Counted from the first letter of the stretch, positions 27,350 through 37,162 are shown. The stretch is 54,907 bases of DNA from an uncultured Bacteroidota bacterium (GCA_903839875.1 CAIMDZ010000154.1:1-54907); one strand, 5' to 3'. Translations and numbers: made by a program. Notes: generated by a model not told the origin, from the sequence alone.

Positions 27350-27357
27350 CAAAATTA
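27350..27357 (-). promoter_or_regulatory. -7 promoter element abutting the heptose kinase start codon
   Basis: The minus strand reads TAATTTTG, a perfect TAnnTTTG match only 4 bp upstream of the ATG at 27345. If used, transcription would begin at or next to the start codon. Confidence 0.35.
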
Positions 27358-27419
27358 ATGGAAAGTAGCAAGTATAAAGAATAGGGACATAAATAATGAG
27401 AGCAGTGACACTGTGCCAT

Positions 27420-28871
27420 TTATTTTTTTTCAGCTTTGTTTTGAAGATAAAAATAAATGGGGATGCCCACTACTACTATACCCAGACCTATACTGGTATA
27501 TAGCGGCTTTTGATAAATGAGCACAACACAAATAGTCGCTGCCACAAGGATGTAAAGAAACGGAATTACCGGGTATCCAAACGCTTTGTATGGCCGCGGC
27601 AAATCAGGCTGTGTCCTGCGCAATCTGAAAATGGCGGCAATGGTCATGATATAAAATATCAAAACGGTGAACACCACGAAGTCAAGCAGGTCGTTATACT
27701 TGCCACTAAGACAAAGTAGTGCTGCCCACACAAATTGCATCCACAGTGCGGATCCCGGTACGCCTTTCTTATTTAGTTTTGCTGCTGCGGGCAGAAAAAG
27801 ACCATCATGCGCCATTGTATGGTACACCCTGGCTCCGGATAATATGAGCCCGTTATTACAGCCGAAAGTGGACACCATGATCATCAGGGCGATGAAAATA
27901 GTACCTTCAGAACCGAATATTTTCAATGCCGCCGCCAATGCAACCCTGTCTTTGTCGGCATGTGCTATTTCATGCATGCTAAGGACATTTAAATACGCAA
28001 GGTTCATTGAAACATATACGACGGTAACAACCAGTGTGCCTACCAGAAGGCTCAGGCCTATATTGCGCTCCGGTTTCTTAATTTCACCGGCAATGAAGGT
28101 TACGTTATTCCAGGCGTCGCTGGAGAAGAGAGCGCCGACCATAGCCGCGCAAAACGGGCCGATAATGGCAGTCCACCCGATCAGACTGGTACGTGTAATT
28201 GTGCCGTTGTCTGCAACTTTTGTTTGAACAGCAGTCCAGGCATCAGTCCAGTTGGAATGCCAGATGTTATTGTCAATAATAAAAAGAAATCCAAAAATGA
28301 TAAGAGCTGCCATTGCAGCGAGTTTTGCAAAAGTGAAAATGAACTGAATCCATTTCCCGTTTTTTATTCCATAAGTATTAATGAGTGTAAGCAGGAAAAT
28401 AATGAAGATACCGAAAAGTTGCGCAGCGGAAATCTTAAAGCTATGGTGTGAATCCCAGATAATATTTGTTTCACTAAGCCAGGGTACAAGGTATCCTGCA
28501 AATTTCGCGAATGCCACACCCACAGCGGCTATGGTGCCTGTCTGTATCACGGCAAAGAATGACCACCCATATAGGAAGCCATACAATTTGCCGAATGCTT
28601 CCCGCAGGTAAACATACTGTCCGCCCGCCCTGGGATACATGCCGCTCAATTCCCCATAGCTTATAGCAGCGGCAAGAGTAATGAAGCCTGAAAGCAGCCA
28701 CACAGCTATAAGCCAGCCTGCTCCGCCGACCTGCCTTGAAATATCTGCACTTACAATAAATATCCCTGAGCCGATCATTGAACCGGCTACCATTAGTATA
28801 CCATCAAGTAACGTAAGCGAACGCAGAAACCCTTTTTGGCTGCCTTCAGCAGCAGAAGTATTATTTTCCAA
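27420..28871 (-). CDS. Amino acid permease, APC superfamily
   Basis: The 483-residue inner-membrane protein has about 12 hydrophobic helices and the APC signature in helix 1 (MVAGSMIGSGIFIVSADI). GELSGMYPRAGGQYVYLREAFG follows (given in part), with the conserved P-x-A/S-GG-x-Y motif. It probably imports or exchanges neutral amino acids using an ion or antiport gradient; the exact substrate cannot be read from sequence. The closest subgroup by eye is the L-type (LAT-like) family. The gene is between the heptose kinase and the Skp-like lipoprotein gene on the same strand, 39 bp after the latter, so they may share a transcript. Confidence 0.92.
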   Translation of the reverse strand: MENNTSAAEGSQKGFLRSLTLLDGILMVAGSMIGSGIFIVSADISRQVGGAGWLIAVWLLSGFITLAAAISYGELSGMYPRAGGQYVYLREAFGKLYGFLYGWSFFAVIQTGTIAAVGVAFAKFAGYLVPWLSETNIIWDSHHSFKISAAQLFGIFIIFLLTLINTYGIKNGKWIQFIFTFAKLAAMAALIIFGFLFIIDNNIWHSNWTDAWTAVQTKVADNGTITRTSLIGWTAIIGPFCAAMVGALFSSDAWNNVTFIAGEIKKPERNIGLSLLVGTLVVTVVYVSMNLAYLNVLSMHEIAHADKDRVALAAALKIFGSEGTIFIALMIMVSTFGCNNGLILSGARVYHTMAHDGLFLPAAAKLNKKGVPGSALWMQFVWAALLCLSGKYNDLLDFVVFTVLIFYIMTIAAIFRLRRTQPDLPRPYKAFGYPVIPFLYILVAATICVVLIYQKPLYTSIGLGIVVVGIPIYFYLQNKAEKK

Positions 28872-28910
28872 ACGAGCAGATTTTCAGAAAAATACTATTT
28901 ATTTCCCTAA

Positions 28911-29525
28911 TTATTTACTCTTCTTTGCAGGTTCATTTTTGGCCAGTGCATTCATGCCATCAACCACATCTTTTGTAATGTCCAATTGCTTATTCACATA
29001 AAGCAAGGAAGACCCTGCATAAGAATAGGATAGAATGTAATCGTAATGCCTGGTTTTATTATAATCTTCAAGGAACGCATCAAGGCGGGTTTTAAGATCT
29101 TTGTTGAATTCTTCCTGCTCTTTCATCAACTGCTCAGTAAGAGATTCCTTCCTGGTCTGCAGGCTCTGTTGCATTTGGTTCAAACGCTTTTGTGCAGCTT
29201 CATATTCTGCCTGGCTCAGCGTATTTGCTTCTGCTTTTTTTTGCACTTGTTGCGCATCGCTTTGCATTTGCTGGTAAGAACGCTGCAGTTCACTCTCCAT
29301 TTGCTCCTGGCGATGTTTAAAATCTTCCCGCCTGGATTTCAGTAATTCATACTTAGCTTCCAGTGAATCGAGATTCACATAGGCAACCTTTGCCCCTGAG
29401 ACAGGTCCGGCGGGAATACTGCCGGTGATCGGGGTATTGGTTTTATTATTAGAGGGATTACATCCGGACAGCATGAAAATGCCTGCAACTGAAAATGTAC
29501 CTATAGCAACCGCGATCTTTCTCAT
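28911..29525 (-). CDS. OmpH/Skp-family chaperone, predicted lipoprotein
   Basis: The 204-residue protein starts with a lipoprotein signal peptide ending MLSGC, lipidated at C22. After a spacer comes the Skp core: a strand KVAYVNLDSLEAKYELL, then a long helical coiled coil (about residues 60-150, rich in Gln, Glu and Lys) and the returning strand segment YDYILSYSYAGSSLLYVN. Skp trimers hold unfolded outer-membrane proteins in the periplasm with coiled-coil tentacles. Lipid anchoring differs from the soluble E. coli protein but is common in Bacteroidota. A strong -7 promoter element lies 30 bp upstream. Confidence 0.9.
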   Translation of the reverse strand: MRKIAVAIGTFSVAGIFMLSGCNPSNNKTNTPITGSIPAGPVSGAKVAYVNLDSLEAKYELLKSRREDFKHRQEQMESELQRSYQQMQSDAQQVQKKAEANTLSQAEYEAAQKRLNQMQQSLQTRKESLTEQLMKEQEEFNKDLKTRLDAFLEDYNKTRHYDYILSYSYAGSSLLYVNKQLDITKDVVDGMNALAKNEPAKKSK

Positions 29526-29553
29526 TTAAAAAGAATTTTAACTATTCGTCCAC

Positions 29554-29561
29554 CAAAAGTA
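29554..29561 (-). promoter_or_regulatory. Putative -7 promoter element for the Skp-like gene
   Basis: The minus strand reads TACTTTTG, a perfect TAnnTTTG match about 30 bp from the ATG. The -33 region is not clear. Confidence 0.45.
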
Positions 29562-29677
29562 ATACCTAATGGATTATATTGTACTTATAGAATTTCCTAA
29601 AGTTGTCCTAATTAATGTCGTTAGAATAAAGTATAATACGATAGGAATATCTTAATTCCATGTATTTGCGGCTATGC

Positions 29678-32600
29678 TTACCCGTTCTCCGTCCCTTTTG
29701 CCGCTTCAGGGTGGTTTAAATGCTCCGCTTCGTGTATGTCATATTCCAGTTCGGGGTCTATATTTTGTTGGCTTACCAGTTTTTTGCGTTCCAGCAATTC
29801 ATCGTGACGGGCGGCCAGGTAGGCCAGTTTGGCCTTGCCATAGGCCATTCTGGTAATCAGTACGAACAAAACCGGGACAATAAATATGGCAAGCGATGTG
29901 GCAGCCAGCATACCACCGAATACAGTGAAGCCAATGGTACTCCGTGCCACCGCCCCCGCGCCCGATGCAAATACTAACGGTAATACGCCAAAAATAAAAG
30001 CAAGCGACGTCATAATAATCGGTCGCAGGCGGAGCTTCGCAGCATTCATTGTTGCCAATATAAGTTCTTCGCCAAGGTCCACCCGTTCTTTGGCAAATTC
30101 TACGATAAGAATTGCATTCTTGGCAGCAAGCCCTATCAGCGTGATCAGGCCTATCTGGGCATATACGTTATCGGTAAGGTTTGGCAGTAAAGTAAGGGTA
30201 AGGATGGCGCCAAAGCCACCAATCGGTACTGCCAGCAACACCGAGAATGGCACCGACCAGCTTTCATAAAGCGCAGCAAGGAAAAGGAACACGAAAATGA
30301 GCGACAAAATAAAGATGTATTTCGTTTTGGCGCCGGCCTGTATCTCTTCATAGCTAAGCCCCGAGAATTCAATACCATATCCCTGCGGCAGCGTTTTTGC
30401 CGCCACTTCCTTCAGCGCATCAATCGCCTGCCCGCTGCTGTAGCCTTGTTTTGGACCACCATCTACCTGGGCACTGCGAAAGATGTTGAAGTGCGAAATT
30501 AAAGGCGCAGTTTCAATTGTCAGATAGCTGATCAGCGTGCTCATGGGCAGCATTTGTCCCGACTGGTTACGCACATAATATTTATCCATGTCAGAGATCA
30601 TGGTTCTGAAGTTGGTATCAGCCTGCACCACCACATGGAAGTTACGGTTGTACAGCGAAATATCGTTGATGTAAAAGCTACCCATGTAGGACTGCATAGT
30701 ATTGAAGACTTCAGAAATGGACACCCCCAGTTTTTTACATTTTTCACGGTCTACGGAAATGGAATAACTTGGCGTATGTGCGCTGTAGAAACTTTTCGCA
30801 CCTGTTATTGCCGGGTTCTTGTTAGCCGCTGCAACAAAATTCCGCACCACGGTCTCAAATCCTTTCACATCGTCATTGGTCTGTTTCTGCTGTATCTGCA
30901 CACTGAATCCGGCGGATTGTCCGAGGCCTGGTATTGGCGGAGGCATTACCACTACAACGTCGGCCATATTTACGCCTTCGGCCGCTATGTTGTCGAGCAT
31001 TACTTTTCGTATACCGGGCACTTGCTCGCCTGGTTTTTTACGTACGTCCCATGGTTTTAGCTGGCAGAATATAGTACCGGCGTTCGATTTTGACCCGCCG
31101 GTCAGGATATTGAACCCGCTGAGTCCGGCGCAATGCGCTACACCTGGTGTCTTGCCTACCGCAGCCAGAATCTTATTCAATACCTCCACCGATCTTTGGG
31201 TAGAAGAGGCCTCTGGCAATTCAAAAGTAATAAATATACGCCCTTCATCCTCGCCCGGCAGGAATCCTGTTGGCTTAGCTTTAAATAAAAAGATAGTTCC
31301 GACACCTATGCACACCAGCAATACTACCACGTACTTTGCGCCCTTGATGCAATACTTTACTGCTGTCGTATACTTATTTGTAACCCGCTGGAACCAGTTG
31401 TTGAACCCAAAGAAAAACCGGTTCAGTCCGTGTGATTTTTCTGATGCCTTTGACGGCTTCAGTAAAAGCGAGCAAAGCGCGGGTGTTAATGACAAAGCAA
31501 CAAACGCAGATAATAAAACCGATACGGCAATAGTGATAGCAAATTGCTGGTAAAGCCTGCCCACAATGCCGGGTATAAACCCAACCGGCACAAACACCGC
31601 GGCAAGTATCAGCGCGATAGCAACTACCGGTCCGGATATATCCTGCATGGCGTGGTAGGTGGCTTCCCTGGCACTCATTTTCTTCTCATCAATGTAGTGC
31701 TGCGTTGCCTCTACCACAATGATCGCATCATCCACCACAATACCTATGGCTAATACAAAACCAAACATGGTTAGTGTATTCATGGTGAATCCTAACGGAA
31801 TGAAAAATATGAATGTGCCGACTATGGATACAGGAATTGCAAGAATGGGAATCAGCGTCGCACGCCAGTTTTGAAGGAACAGAAACACTACAACAGCCAC
31901 CAGACCAAGCGCTTCCAGCAATGTAATAACCACTTCGTGCATAGATACCTTTATTACAGTCACCGACTCAAAGGGAATGCTGTAATCAATGCCTGTTGGA
32001 AAAGTCTTCTTCAATTCCTCCATTTTGTTGCTGATCTGTTCAGCAACATCCAATGCATTGCTTCCGGGAGCCTGGTACACCAACAGGTAAGACGCCCTGC
32101 GCCCGTCAACAAATGAATTGCTGGAATAGGAAAACTTACCCAGTTCCACACGGGCTACATCCTTAAGGTAAACAAGTGAGCCGGTGGAAGGAATAGTTTT
32201 AACAACTATGTCCTCAAACTCACTGACTTTATTCAGGCGGCCATTTACCAGCAGGTTATATTCAAAAGCCTGTTCGTTTTGTTGAGGAGGCACACCTACC
32301 GAACCAGCGGCAACCTGCACGTTCTGCTCTGCAAGGGCAGCATTTATATCGCTCGCGGTAAGGCCATAAGAGGCCAGTTTGTCGGGCTTCAGCCATACGC
32401 GCATACTGAAGTCATCGCTACGGGTAACGATATCGCCCACTCCCGGTAAGCGAAGCAGGGCATCCCTTATAAAAATATTGGTATAGTTATCAACGAACGT
32501 TACATCGTGGGATTTGTTGGGGGAGAAAAGTGCCACCAGCATTAATATAGCCGGGTTCTTTTTTCTTACCGTCAGCCCCAGCCTTTTCACCACGTCTGGC

Positions 32601-32956
32601 AACTGCGGTGTTGCAATACTTACCCTGTTTTGTACATCAAGTGTCGCGACATCAATGTTGGTTCCGATCGCGAAAGTTGCTGTAATAGTAAGTGCCCCGT
32701 TGCTCTGGCTGTTGCTCTGCAGGTACTGCATTCCGGGCGAACCGTTGATCTGTGTTTCTACCGGGGTGGCAACCGTTTGCTCTACTGTTAAGGCATCGGC
32801 GCCGGTGTACTGCCCGGTTACCTGCACTACCGGCGGAGTAATTTCAGGATATTGTCCCACAGGAAGGTTCATAATGCAAATGGTCCCCACCAGCACTAGT
32901 ACGATGGATATAACTATTGCAGTTACGGGCCTTTTAATAAATGTATTCGCTATCAT
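29678..32956 (-). CDS. RND multidrug efflux transporter, HAE1 (AcrB/MexB) family
   Basis: The 1092-residue inner-membrane pump has the HAE1 layout: helix 1 at the N terminus (FIKRPVTAIVISIVLVLVG), two large periplasmic loops and 12 helices. Proton-relay residues are present: the Asp pair in AIGIVVDDAIIVVEAT and the Lys in GLAAKNAILIVEF. It expels amphiphilic compounds by proton antiport through a tripartite channel. The C terminus after RMAYGKAKLAYLAARHDEL is a 60-residue charged cytoplasmic tail. It is the last gene of a three-gene operon: outer-membrane factor, adaptor, pump. The gap to the adaptor gene is 46 bp. Confidence 0.95.
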   Translation of the reverse strand: MIANTFIKRPVTAIVISIVLVLVGTICIMNLPVGQYPEITPPVVQVTGQYTGADALTVEQTVATPVETQINGSPGMQYLQSNSQSNGALTITATFAIGTNIDVATLDVQNRVSIATPQLPDVVKRLGLTVRKKNPAILMLVALFSPNKSHDVTFVDNYTNIFIRDALLRLPGVGDIVTRSDDFSMRVWLKPDKLASYGLTASDINAALAEQNVQVAAGSVGVPPQQNEQAFEYNLLVNGRLNKVSEFEDIVVKTIPSTGSLVYLKDVARVELGKFSYSSNSFVDGRRASYLLVYQAPGSNALDVAEQISNKMEELKKTFPTGIDYSIPFESVTVIKVSMHEVVITLLEALGLVAVVVFLFLQNWRATLIPILAIPVSIVGTFIFFIPLGFTMNTLTMFGFVLAIGIVVDDAIIVVEATQHYIDEKKMSAREATYHAMQDISGPVVAIALILAAVFVPVGFIPGIVGRLYQQFAITIAVSVLLSAFVALSLTPALCSLLLKPSKASEKSHGLNRFFFGFNNWFQRVTNKYTTAVKYCIKGAKYVVVLLVCIGVGTIFLFKAKPTGFLPGEDEGRIFITFELPEASSTQRSVEVLNKILAAVGKTPGVAHCAGLSGFNILTGGSKSNAGTIFCQLKPWDVRKKPGEQVPGIRKVMLDNIAAEGVNMADVVVVMPPPIPGLGQSAGFSVQIQQKQTNDDVKGFETVVRNFVAAANKNPAITGAKSFYSAHTPSYSISVDREKCKKLGVSISEVFNTMQSYMGSFYINDISLYNRNFHVVVQADTNFRTMISDMDKYYVRNQSGQMLPMSTLISYLTIETAPLISHFNIFRSAQVDGGPKQGYSSGQAIDALKEVAAKTLPQGYGIEFSGLSYEEIQAGAKTKYIFILSLIFVFLFLAALYESWSVPFSVLLAVPIGGFGAILTLTLLPNLTDNVYAQIGLITLIGLAAKNAILIVEFAKERVDLGEELILATMNAAKLRLRPIIMTSLAFIFGVLPLVFASGAGAVARSTIGFTVFGGMLAATSLAIFIVPVLFVLITRMAYGKAKLAYLAARHDELLERKKLVSQQNIDPELEYDIHEAEHLNHPEAAKGTENG

Positions 32957-33002
32957 GGTTTTAACCCTGCATTTTTATTTTCACCACATTCATGTTCCAC
33001 GG

Positions 33003-34181
33003 TTATTTTTTACTTTCTCCCAGTTTCCCTGTTTTTATCATTGAGCCGTCGTGTAGTTTCTGCACGCCATCCACAATCACACGGTCGCCGCTTTGGATGC
33101 CAGTACGTATTATGACCCTGCCGCCTATTGTCTGTCCCTGCGCTACTTTCTTTTGTATTGCGTGCAATGAGGGAGCCTGCACCTTACGAGTAGTATCAGT
33201 ACCTTGGATCAATGTGTCTTTTGCCACGTAAACAAAAAACTCGCCCATCTGCTCTACTATAGCCTTCGATGGTATGAGCAGCTGCAGCGAAGTATCATCA
33301 TTTCTCACCCTGACAGTACAACTCATCCCCGTTCTTAATAGTGACGAACTGTTCTGGAAAACCAACCTCACCGTGATTGAACCGGTTTGTGGGTTCACCC
33401 CACGATCAATAAGTGATATCCGACCCACGTGACCAAAAAGACTGTTATCTGAAAGCTGTAGTGTGAACATGGAATCAGCAACCGGTGAGTTCTTCTGCTT
33501 TAGTTTAATAAATCGGGGTATCTGTTTTTCATTCACCACAATGTCAACTGCCATGGGGTCGTCGGTTGATATGGTATTCAGTATTGTTTGCCCTGTGCTT
33601 ACGGTATTTCCCACTTTTACCTGCGAAATGCCTATTGTCCCGTCAAAGGGCGCTTTAATTATCGAGTAGCCTAAGTCGGTGTGCGCTTTTTTAAGATCCT
33701 GTTTTGCAGCGGTAACCTGGTTTTTTGCATTTTGCAATGTGGTAAGGGCGTGGTCAAGCAATTGTTTGGCTACTGCTTCCTGTTTGTTCAGGTAAATATA
33801 CCGGTCGGCATCTTTTTGCGCCTGGTCCAGGTTAGATGCTGCAACCCGCACATTGGCCTCCGCTTGGTTTACGCTCGCCTGGTACTTACTGTCATCAATC
33901 GAATAAAGTTTCTGCCCTTTTTTTACATGTTCGCCTTCTTTAAAGAATATACCGGTTACATATCCTTCCACTTCCGCCCGTATATCAACCTGCATCAATG
34001 CAACTACCGTGCCGGGGTATTTATCAAAATATACTGCCTTTTCAGGCTGTACTTCGTATAAATTTACAGCTATGGTATCGCCACCCGGCCTTGGGCCTTT
34101 TGAGCCATCTCCTCCGCATGAGAATAATGCGAGTGAGATGACAGGAACTGCGATAAGTTTGAACAAAGACCTCTTGGTCAT
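33003..34181 (-). CDS. RND efflux periplasmic adaptor (AcrA/MexA-like lipoprotein)
   Basis: The 392-residue membrane-fusion protein carries a lipoprotein signal (ALFSC, C22). The order of parts is typical: a barrel-sandwich half (IRAEVEGYVTGIFFKEGEHVKKGQ, given in part), a coiled-coil hairpin (about residues 100-165), the second lipoyl half (IIKAPFDGTIGISQVKVGNTV), a beta-barrel and a C-terminal membrane-proximal domain. It bridges the inner-membrane pump to the outer-membrane channel. The gene lies 14 bp after the outer-membrane factor gene and 46 bp before the pump gene. Confidence 0.94.
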   Translation of the reverse strand: MTKRSLFKLIAVPVISLALFSCGGDGSKGPRPGGDTIAVNLYEVQPEKAVYFDKYPGTVVALMQVDIRAEVEGYVTGIFFKEGEHVKKGQKLYSIDDSKYQASVNQAEANVRVAASNLDQAQKDADRYIYLNKQEAVAKQLLDHALTTLQNAKNQVTAAKQDLKKAHTDLGYSIIKAPFDGTIGISQVKVGNTVSTGQTILNTISTDDPMAVDIVVNEKQIPRFIKLKQKNSPVADSMFTLQLSDNSLFGHVGRISLIDRGVNPQTGSITVRLVFQNSSSLLRTGMSCTVRVRNDDTSLQLLIPSKAIVEQMGEFFVYVAKDTLIQGTDTTRKVQAPSLHAIQKKVAQGQTIGGRVIIRTGIQSGDRVIVDGVQKLHDGSMIKTGKLGESKK

Positions 34182-34195
34182 AAATAATTTTTTAG

Positions 34196-35551
34196 TTAAA
34201 AATCGGTGGGAATGTCTCCCATCGCTTTCTCCAGGTCTGTTTTACTTTCCAGGAGATGAAACAAAGCATTCAGATAATTTATTTCAGAGCTCTGCAGGTC
34301 TGATTCGGCGACTATAACGTCAATGTAAGGCTTTATGCCTTCACGGTATTGCAACTTCACTATATTGAAAACCTCCCGTGCCATTGCTGCATTTTCACTT
34401 TGGGTGTGCATGTAGTACAGGTTGCTTTTGTAATTGGAAAGCGCCTGCCGGTATTCTGTGAATATTGCCAGTTTCAGGTACACCTCATCCCAGTCTGTTC
34501 TTTGCTCCAGTAGTTTTGCCTTGTGGATATTTTCAGTTCTTTTAAATCCTGAGAAGATGGGTATGTTCAGTTGCAATCCTGCCAGCGAATAAGGATAGGC
34601 TCTGCCATAGAGATCAGAGAATTTGTTATCCTCAAACTCGTGGCAATAATTATAGAACAAAGAAAGAGACGGCAGGAATCCCATCTGGTAGTATTTGGTC
34701 GTTTCGTGCTGAATTCTTTTTATAGTCTGTAATTGCTGGTACTCTATCCGTTTTTCAAAACGCAGGGTGGCCGATGTGTCTATATATACCTCCTGCATCA
34801 TTCGAGCAGAATCCCAGGCAACGTTCAACACGTCATCTGACCGCATCCCCATAAGTTGTTTTAGAACCGCATATTTAGACTGCTCGTTTTCGTTTGCGGT
34901 CTTCAACTGCGATAGAGAATTGTTCAATGATATAGACGCTTGTTTGTAGTCCACCTTGTCCGATATCCCTGCTACATAACGGTTGTATGCATCCAGTTTA
35001 TTTTTGTGCAACCTTGCCGTGTCTTCTCCGTACACGCTTATCTGCTCAAAGGATAGCAACAGATCATAAAATGCCTTGGTCACTGCGGCCACCAGCGCTA
35101 TTTTCACATTGGTTGTATTCTGCCTCGCCTGCAGGTTATTCAGTTTCGATGCTTTAACGGCAAGAAGAGCATCCGTACCGAAGATTGTTTGCGTAGCAGT
35201 TATCTGCGGAATAGAATAATTATACACACCTGAACTTACAGCCACTGGGCCAGTACTGGTATTTGAAAACGCAGTTGGTAACTGGAAATAATGCTGCAGG
35301 TTAGCGGTGCCGCTCACTTGTGGCAGCCATGACGATAAAGCTATCCCATTGTCTGCCTTCGCAATAGATTCATCAATCGCCGACTGGCGTAAGGCTGGCT
35401 GATTCTTAAGCGCGTACCTAATACAATCCTCCAGCGTAAATATTGTGTTGCTGTTCTCGTGCAGTATTGTAACAGCTTGCGCATGTGTATTTCTTGACAA
35501 CATAAACAGGAACAAGATCAGAATAACACTGTGGTTTGGTATAAGGGACAT
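34196..35551 (-). CDS. TolC-like outer-membrane efflux factor
   Basis: The 451-residue protein has a signal peptide ending NTHAQ and the duplicated helical pattern of OEP/TolC proteins (LEDCIRYALKNQPALRQSAI and the repeat around RFEKRIEYQQLQTIKRI). It forms a trimeric outer-membrane barrel with a long periplasmic helical tunnel and completes the efflux system. It is first in the operon, unlike the usual adaptor-first order of Gram-negative RND operons, though this order is common in Bacteroidota. The C terminus is EKAMGDIPTDF. A promoter element lies about 110 bp upstream. Confidence 0.93.
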   Translation of the reverse strand: MSLIPNHSVILILFLFMLSRNTHAQAVTILHENSNTIFTLEDCIRYALKNQPALRQSAIDESIAKADNGIALSSWLPQVSGTANLQHYFQLPTAFSNTSTGPVAVSSGVYNYSIPQITATQTIFGTDALLAVKASKLNNLQARQNTTNVKIALVAAVTKAFYDLLLSFEQISVYGEDTARLHKNKLDAYNRYVAGISDKVDYKQASISLNNSLSQLKTANENEQSKYAVLKQLMGMRSDDVLNVAWDSARMMQEVYIDTSATLRFEKRIEYQQLQTIKRIQHETTKYYQMGFLPSLSLFYNYCHEFEDNKFSDLYGRAYPYSLAGLQLNIPIFSGFKRTENIHKAKLLEQRTDWDEVYLKLAIFTEYRQALSNYKSNLYYMHTQSENAAMAREVFNIVKLQYREGIKPYIDVIVAESDLQSSEINYLNALFHLLESKTDLEKAMGDIPTDF

Positions 35552-35660
35552 GCTGCTTCTTTAGCTAAAATAATTTTAGTTATGTGATTATCAGATTCTT
35601 GGATTGCATAGGGCTTGCGCCGCTGATGCACTTTTAAATCATATTCCAAAAATTGAGCAC

Positions 35661-35668
35661 CAAAGGTA
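35661..35668 (-). promoter_or_regulatory. Putative -7 promoter element for the efflux operon
   Basis: The minus strand reads TACCTTTG, a perfect TAnnTTTG match that would give a leader of about 100 nt. Within the leader, a 15-bp palindrome ctaaaataattttag at 35566-35580 could be an operator for an unlinked repressor. Confidence 0.45.
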
Positions 35669-35789
35669 TCAAATCGCCGGAAATAGTCGTGTACCCACCT
35701 CTATTGATTTTATTGATTGCACCTTATCCAAATAAATACAACACCCTTGTTAGGAAGAGAATTGAATAATATTATTGACAATAACGCTA

Positions 35790-36002
35790 TTAATAGATAG
35801 TGCAGGTCCAGATTTCGCCGGTAACTGTTGTATCATAGGTATTGCACATCTTGGTAGCGTTGTCTTTTGTCTGGTTACCGAGGTCAATACTGCGCATCAG
35901 GGTATTGTTATACATGCAATGGCAATGGTATTCCTTTTTGCAGGATGCGAAAGAAATTAAACATGCAATAATTATAAAAGCAGTATAAGTCACCTTTTTC
36001 AT
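35790..36002 (-). CDS. Small cysteine-containing lipoprotein, hypothetical
   Basis: The 70-residue precursor has a lipoprotein signal peptide ending SFASC, lipidated at C21, leaving a mature part of 50 residues. This holds a CHC motif (KKEYHCHCMYNN) and two further cysteines (KMCNTYD and WTCTIY), enough for two disulfides. I do not recognise a named family. Very similar small 'KKEYxCxC' lipoproteins occur across Bacteroidota with unknown roles. It is divergent from the GNAT gene. Confidence 0.75.
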   Translation of the reverse strand: MKKVTYTAFIIIACLISFASCKKEYHCHCMYNNTLMRSIDLGNQTKDNATKMCNTYDTTVTGEIWTCTIY

Positions 36003-36020
36003 TTTGGTTGGTTTGATGAA

Positions 36021-36050
36021 TTGAAAGCGAATTTAGTTATATTATCTTTG
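36021..36050 (+). promoter_or_regulatory. Canonical Bacteroidota promoter of the GNAT gene
   Basis: TTG at 36021-36023, a 19-bp spacer, and TATCTTTG at 36043-36050 match the -33/-7 consensus well. The -33 TTG coincides with the first in-frame TTG codon, so that codon cannot be the translation start if this promoter is used. Confidence 0.65.
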
Positions 36051-36089
36051 AAGTTGAAACTATTAATTTATTTTTATTTTATTTATACT

Positions 36090-36587
36090 TTGTTTTCGAT
36101 AAAAAACGCTGCAATAGCAGACATTGCCTTGATACGGGAACTGGCCTTTGAGGTATGGCCGCAAACATATTCACCTGTTCTTGGGCCACAGCAGGTAGCT
36201 TATATGCTTGATCTGTTTTATACTCCGTCAGCTTTACAAAAACAGATGGAAGAGGCGGGTCATCAGTTTATTCTTTGCTTTATTGATGAGGATCCTGTTG
36301 CATTTGCTTCGTGGTCTGAAACAGAACCGCATATTTATAAACTGCATAAAATTTATATACTGCCACATTTGCAGGGAATAGGAGTTGGTAAGCTCATGAT
36401 GGGCTATATAGTGAATGAATTAAGGAAAAAGGGGGCCACCTTTTTGCGGCTAAATGTGAACAGGTACAATACTTCCGCAATAACTTTTTATAATAAAAGC
36501 GGATTTGAACATTTCGGAGATGAAGATATTGATATTGGTAATGGTTATTTTATGAACGATCATGTATTGAGCCTTAGGATATTGTGA
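36090..36587 (+). CDS. GNAT family N-acetyltransferase
   Basis: The protein, 165 residues from TTG 36090, transfers acetyl from acetyl-CoA to an amine; the substrate is unknown. The GNAT fold is clear: IRELAFEVWPQTY near the start, then HKIYILPHLQGIGVGKLMMGY with the Q-x-x-G-x-G/A acetyl-CoA loop, and a C-terminal FLRLNVNRYNTSAITFYNKSGF (given in part) with the usual YxKxGF end. The in-frame TTG at 36021 would add a 23-residue hydrophobic leader but overlaps the promoter -33 element. No ATG precedes the domain, so TTG 36090 is the best start. Confidence 0.87.
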   Translation: MFSIKNAAIADIALIRELAFEVWPQTYSPVLGPQQVAYMLDLFYTPSALQKQMEEAGHQFILCFIDEDPVAFASWSETEPHIYKLHKIYILPHLQGIGVGKLMMGYIVNELRKKGATFLRLNVNRYNTSAITFYNKSGFEHFGDEDIDIGNGYFMNDHVLSLRIL

Positions 36588-36595
36588 CAACGGGC

Positions 36596-37030
36596 CTAAT
36601 ACATTTCCAGGCTATTATCTTTCCGGCTTTCGTCATGTTCCTGTACTTTTTTTTGCGCCCATCCGGAAAGGAGGAGTAAAATCCCAATGGTACCCAGAAG
36701 AACATGTAGTGGCGTGACCTTTCTTATTATGATTACCTGTACCAAAATCCAGAAGATAAGAATAATGCCCTGGGCAAGTACGTATACAGGAAATCCTTTG
36801 AAGTTGAAAACAATCAAAGCAATTACATAAAAACTGAACAGTCCGTTGACTGTAAATAAAATGATTCCGGGTACCAGGTAATTGTTAAAAGGAGCGTGTT
36901 TTAGCAAATCAAGAGATAATTCCATTGTGCTGCCATCAGGATGCAGCATTAATTGTCCGCCACCGTAAATGGCGCCTGTGCCATTAAACAGTAGTAAGAT
37001 AATAACGATAATCTTAAAGGCGCTATTCAT
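36596..37030 (-). CDS. Four-helix integral membrane protein, hypothetical
   Basis: The 144-residue protein has four hydrophobic helices (near residues 5-22, 50-75, 82-100 and 107-125) and a charged C terminus, VQEHDESRKDNSLEMY. The loop GGGQLMLHPDGSTMELSLDLL between helices 1 and 2 recurs in small Bacteroidota membrane proteins without assigned function. It is convergent with the GNAT gene, with 8 bp between stops. Confidence 0.7.
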   Translation of the reverse strand: MNSAFKIIVIILLLFNGTGAIYGGGQLMLHPDGSTMELSLDLLKHAPFNNYLVPGIILFTVNGLFSFYVIALIVFNFKGFPVYVLAQGIILIFWILVQVIIIRKVTPLHVLLGTIGILLLLSGWAQKKVQEHDESRKDNSLEMY

Positions 37031-37162
37031 TACCTGTCCTTTTATTACAGCACAAATAACGGGATTAAATAATGGTTAAATTATGATATTGATCAGATGG
37101 ATATCCCTGATACACAGGCTGCGGTAATGATATGTTAATCCACATTCTTTGCACATTTTTCC

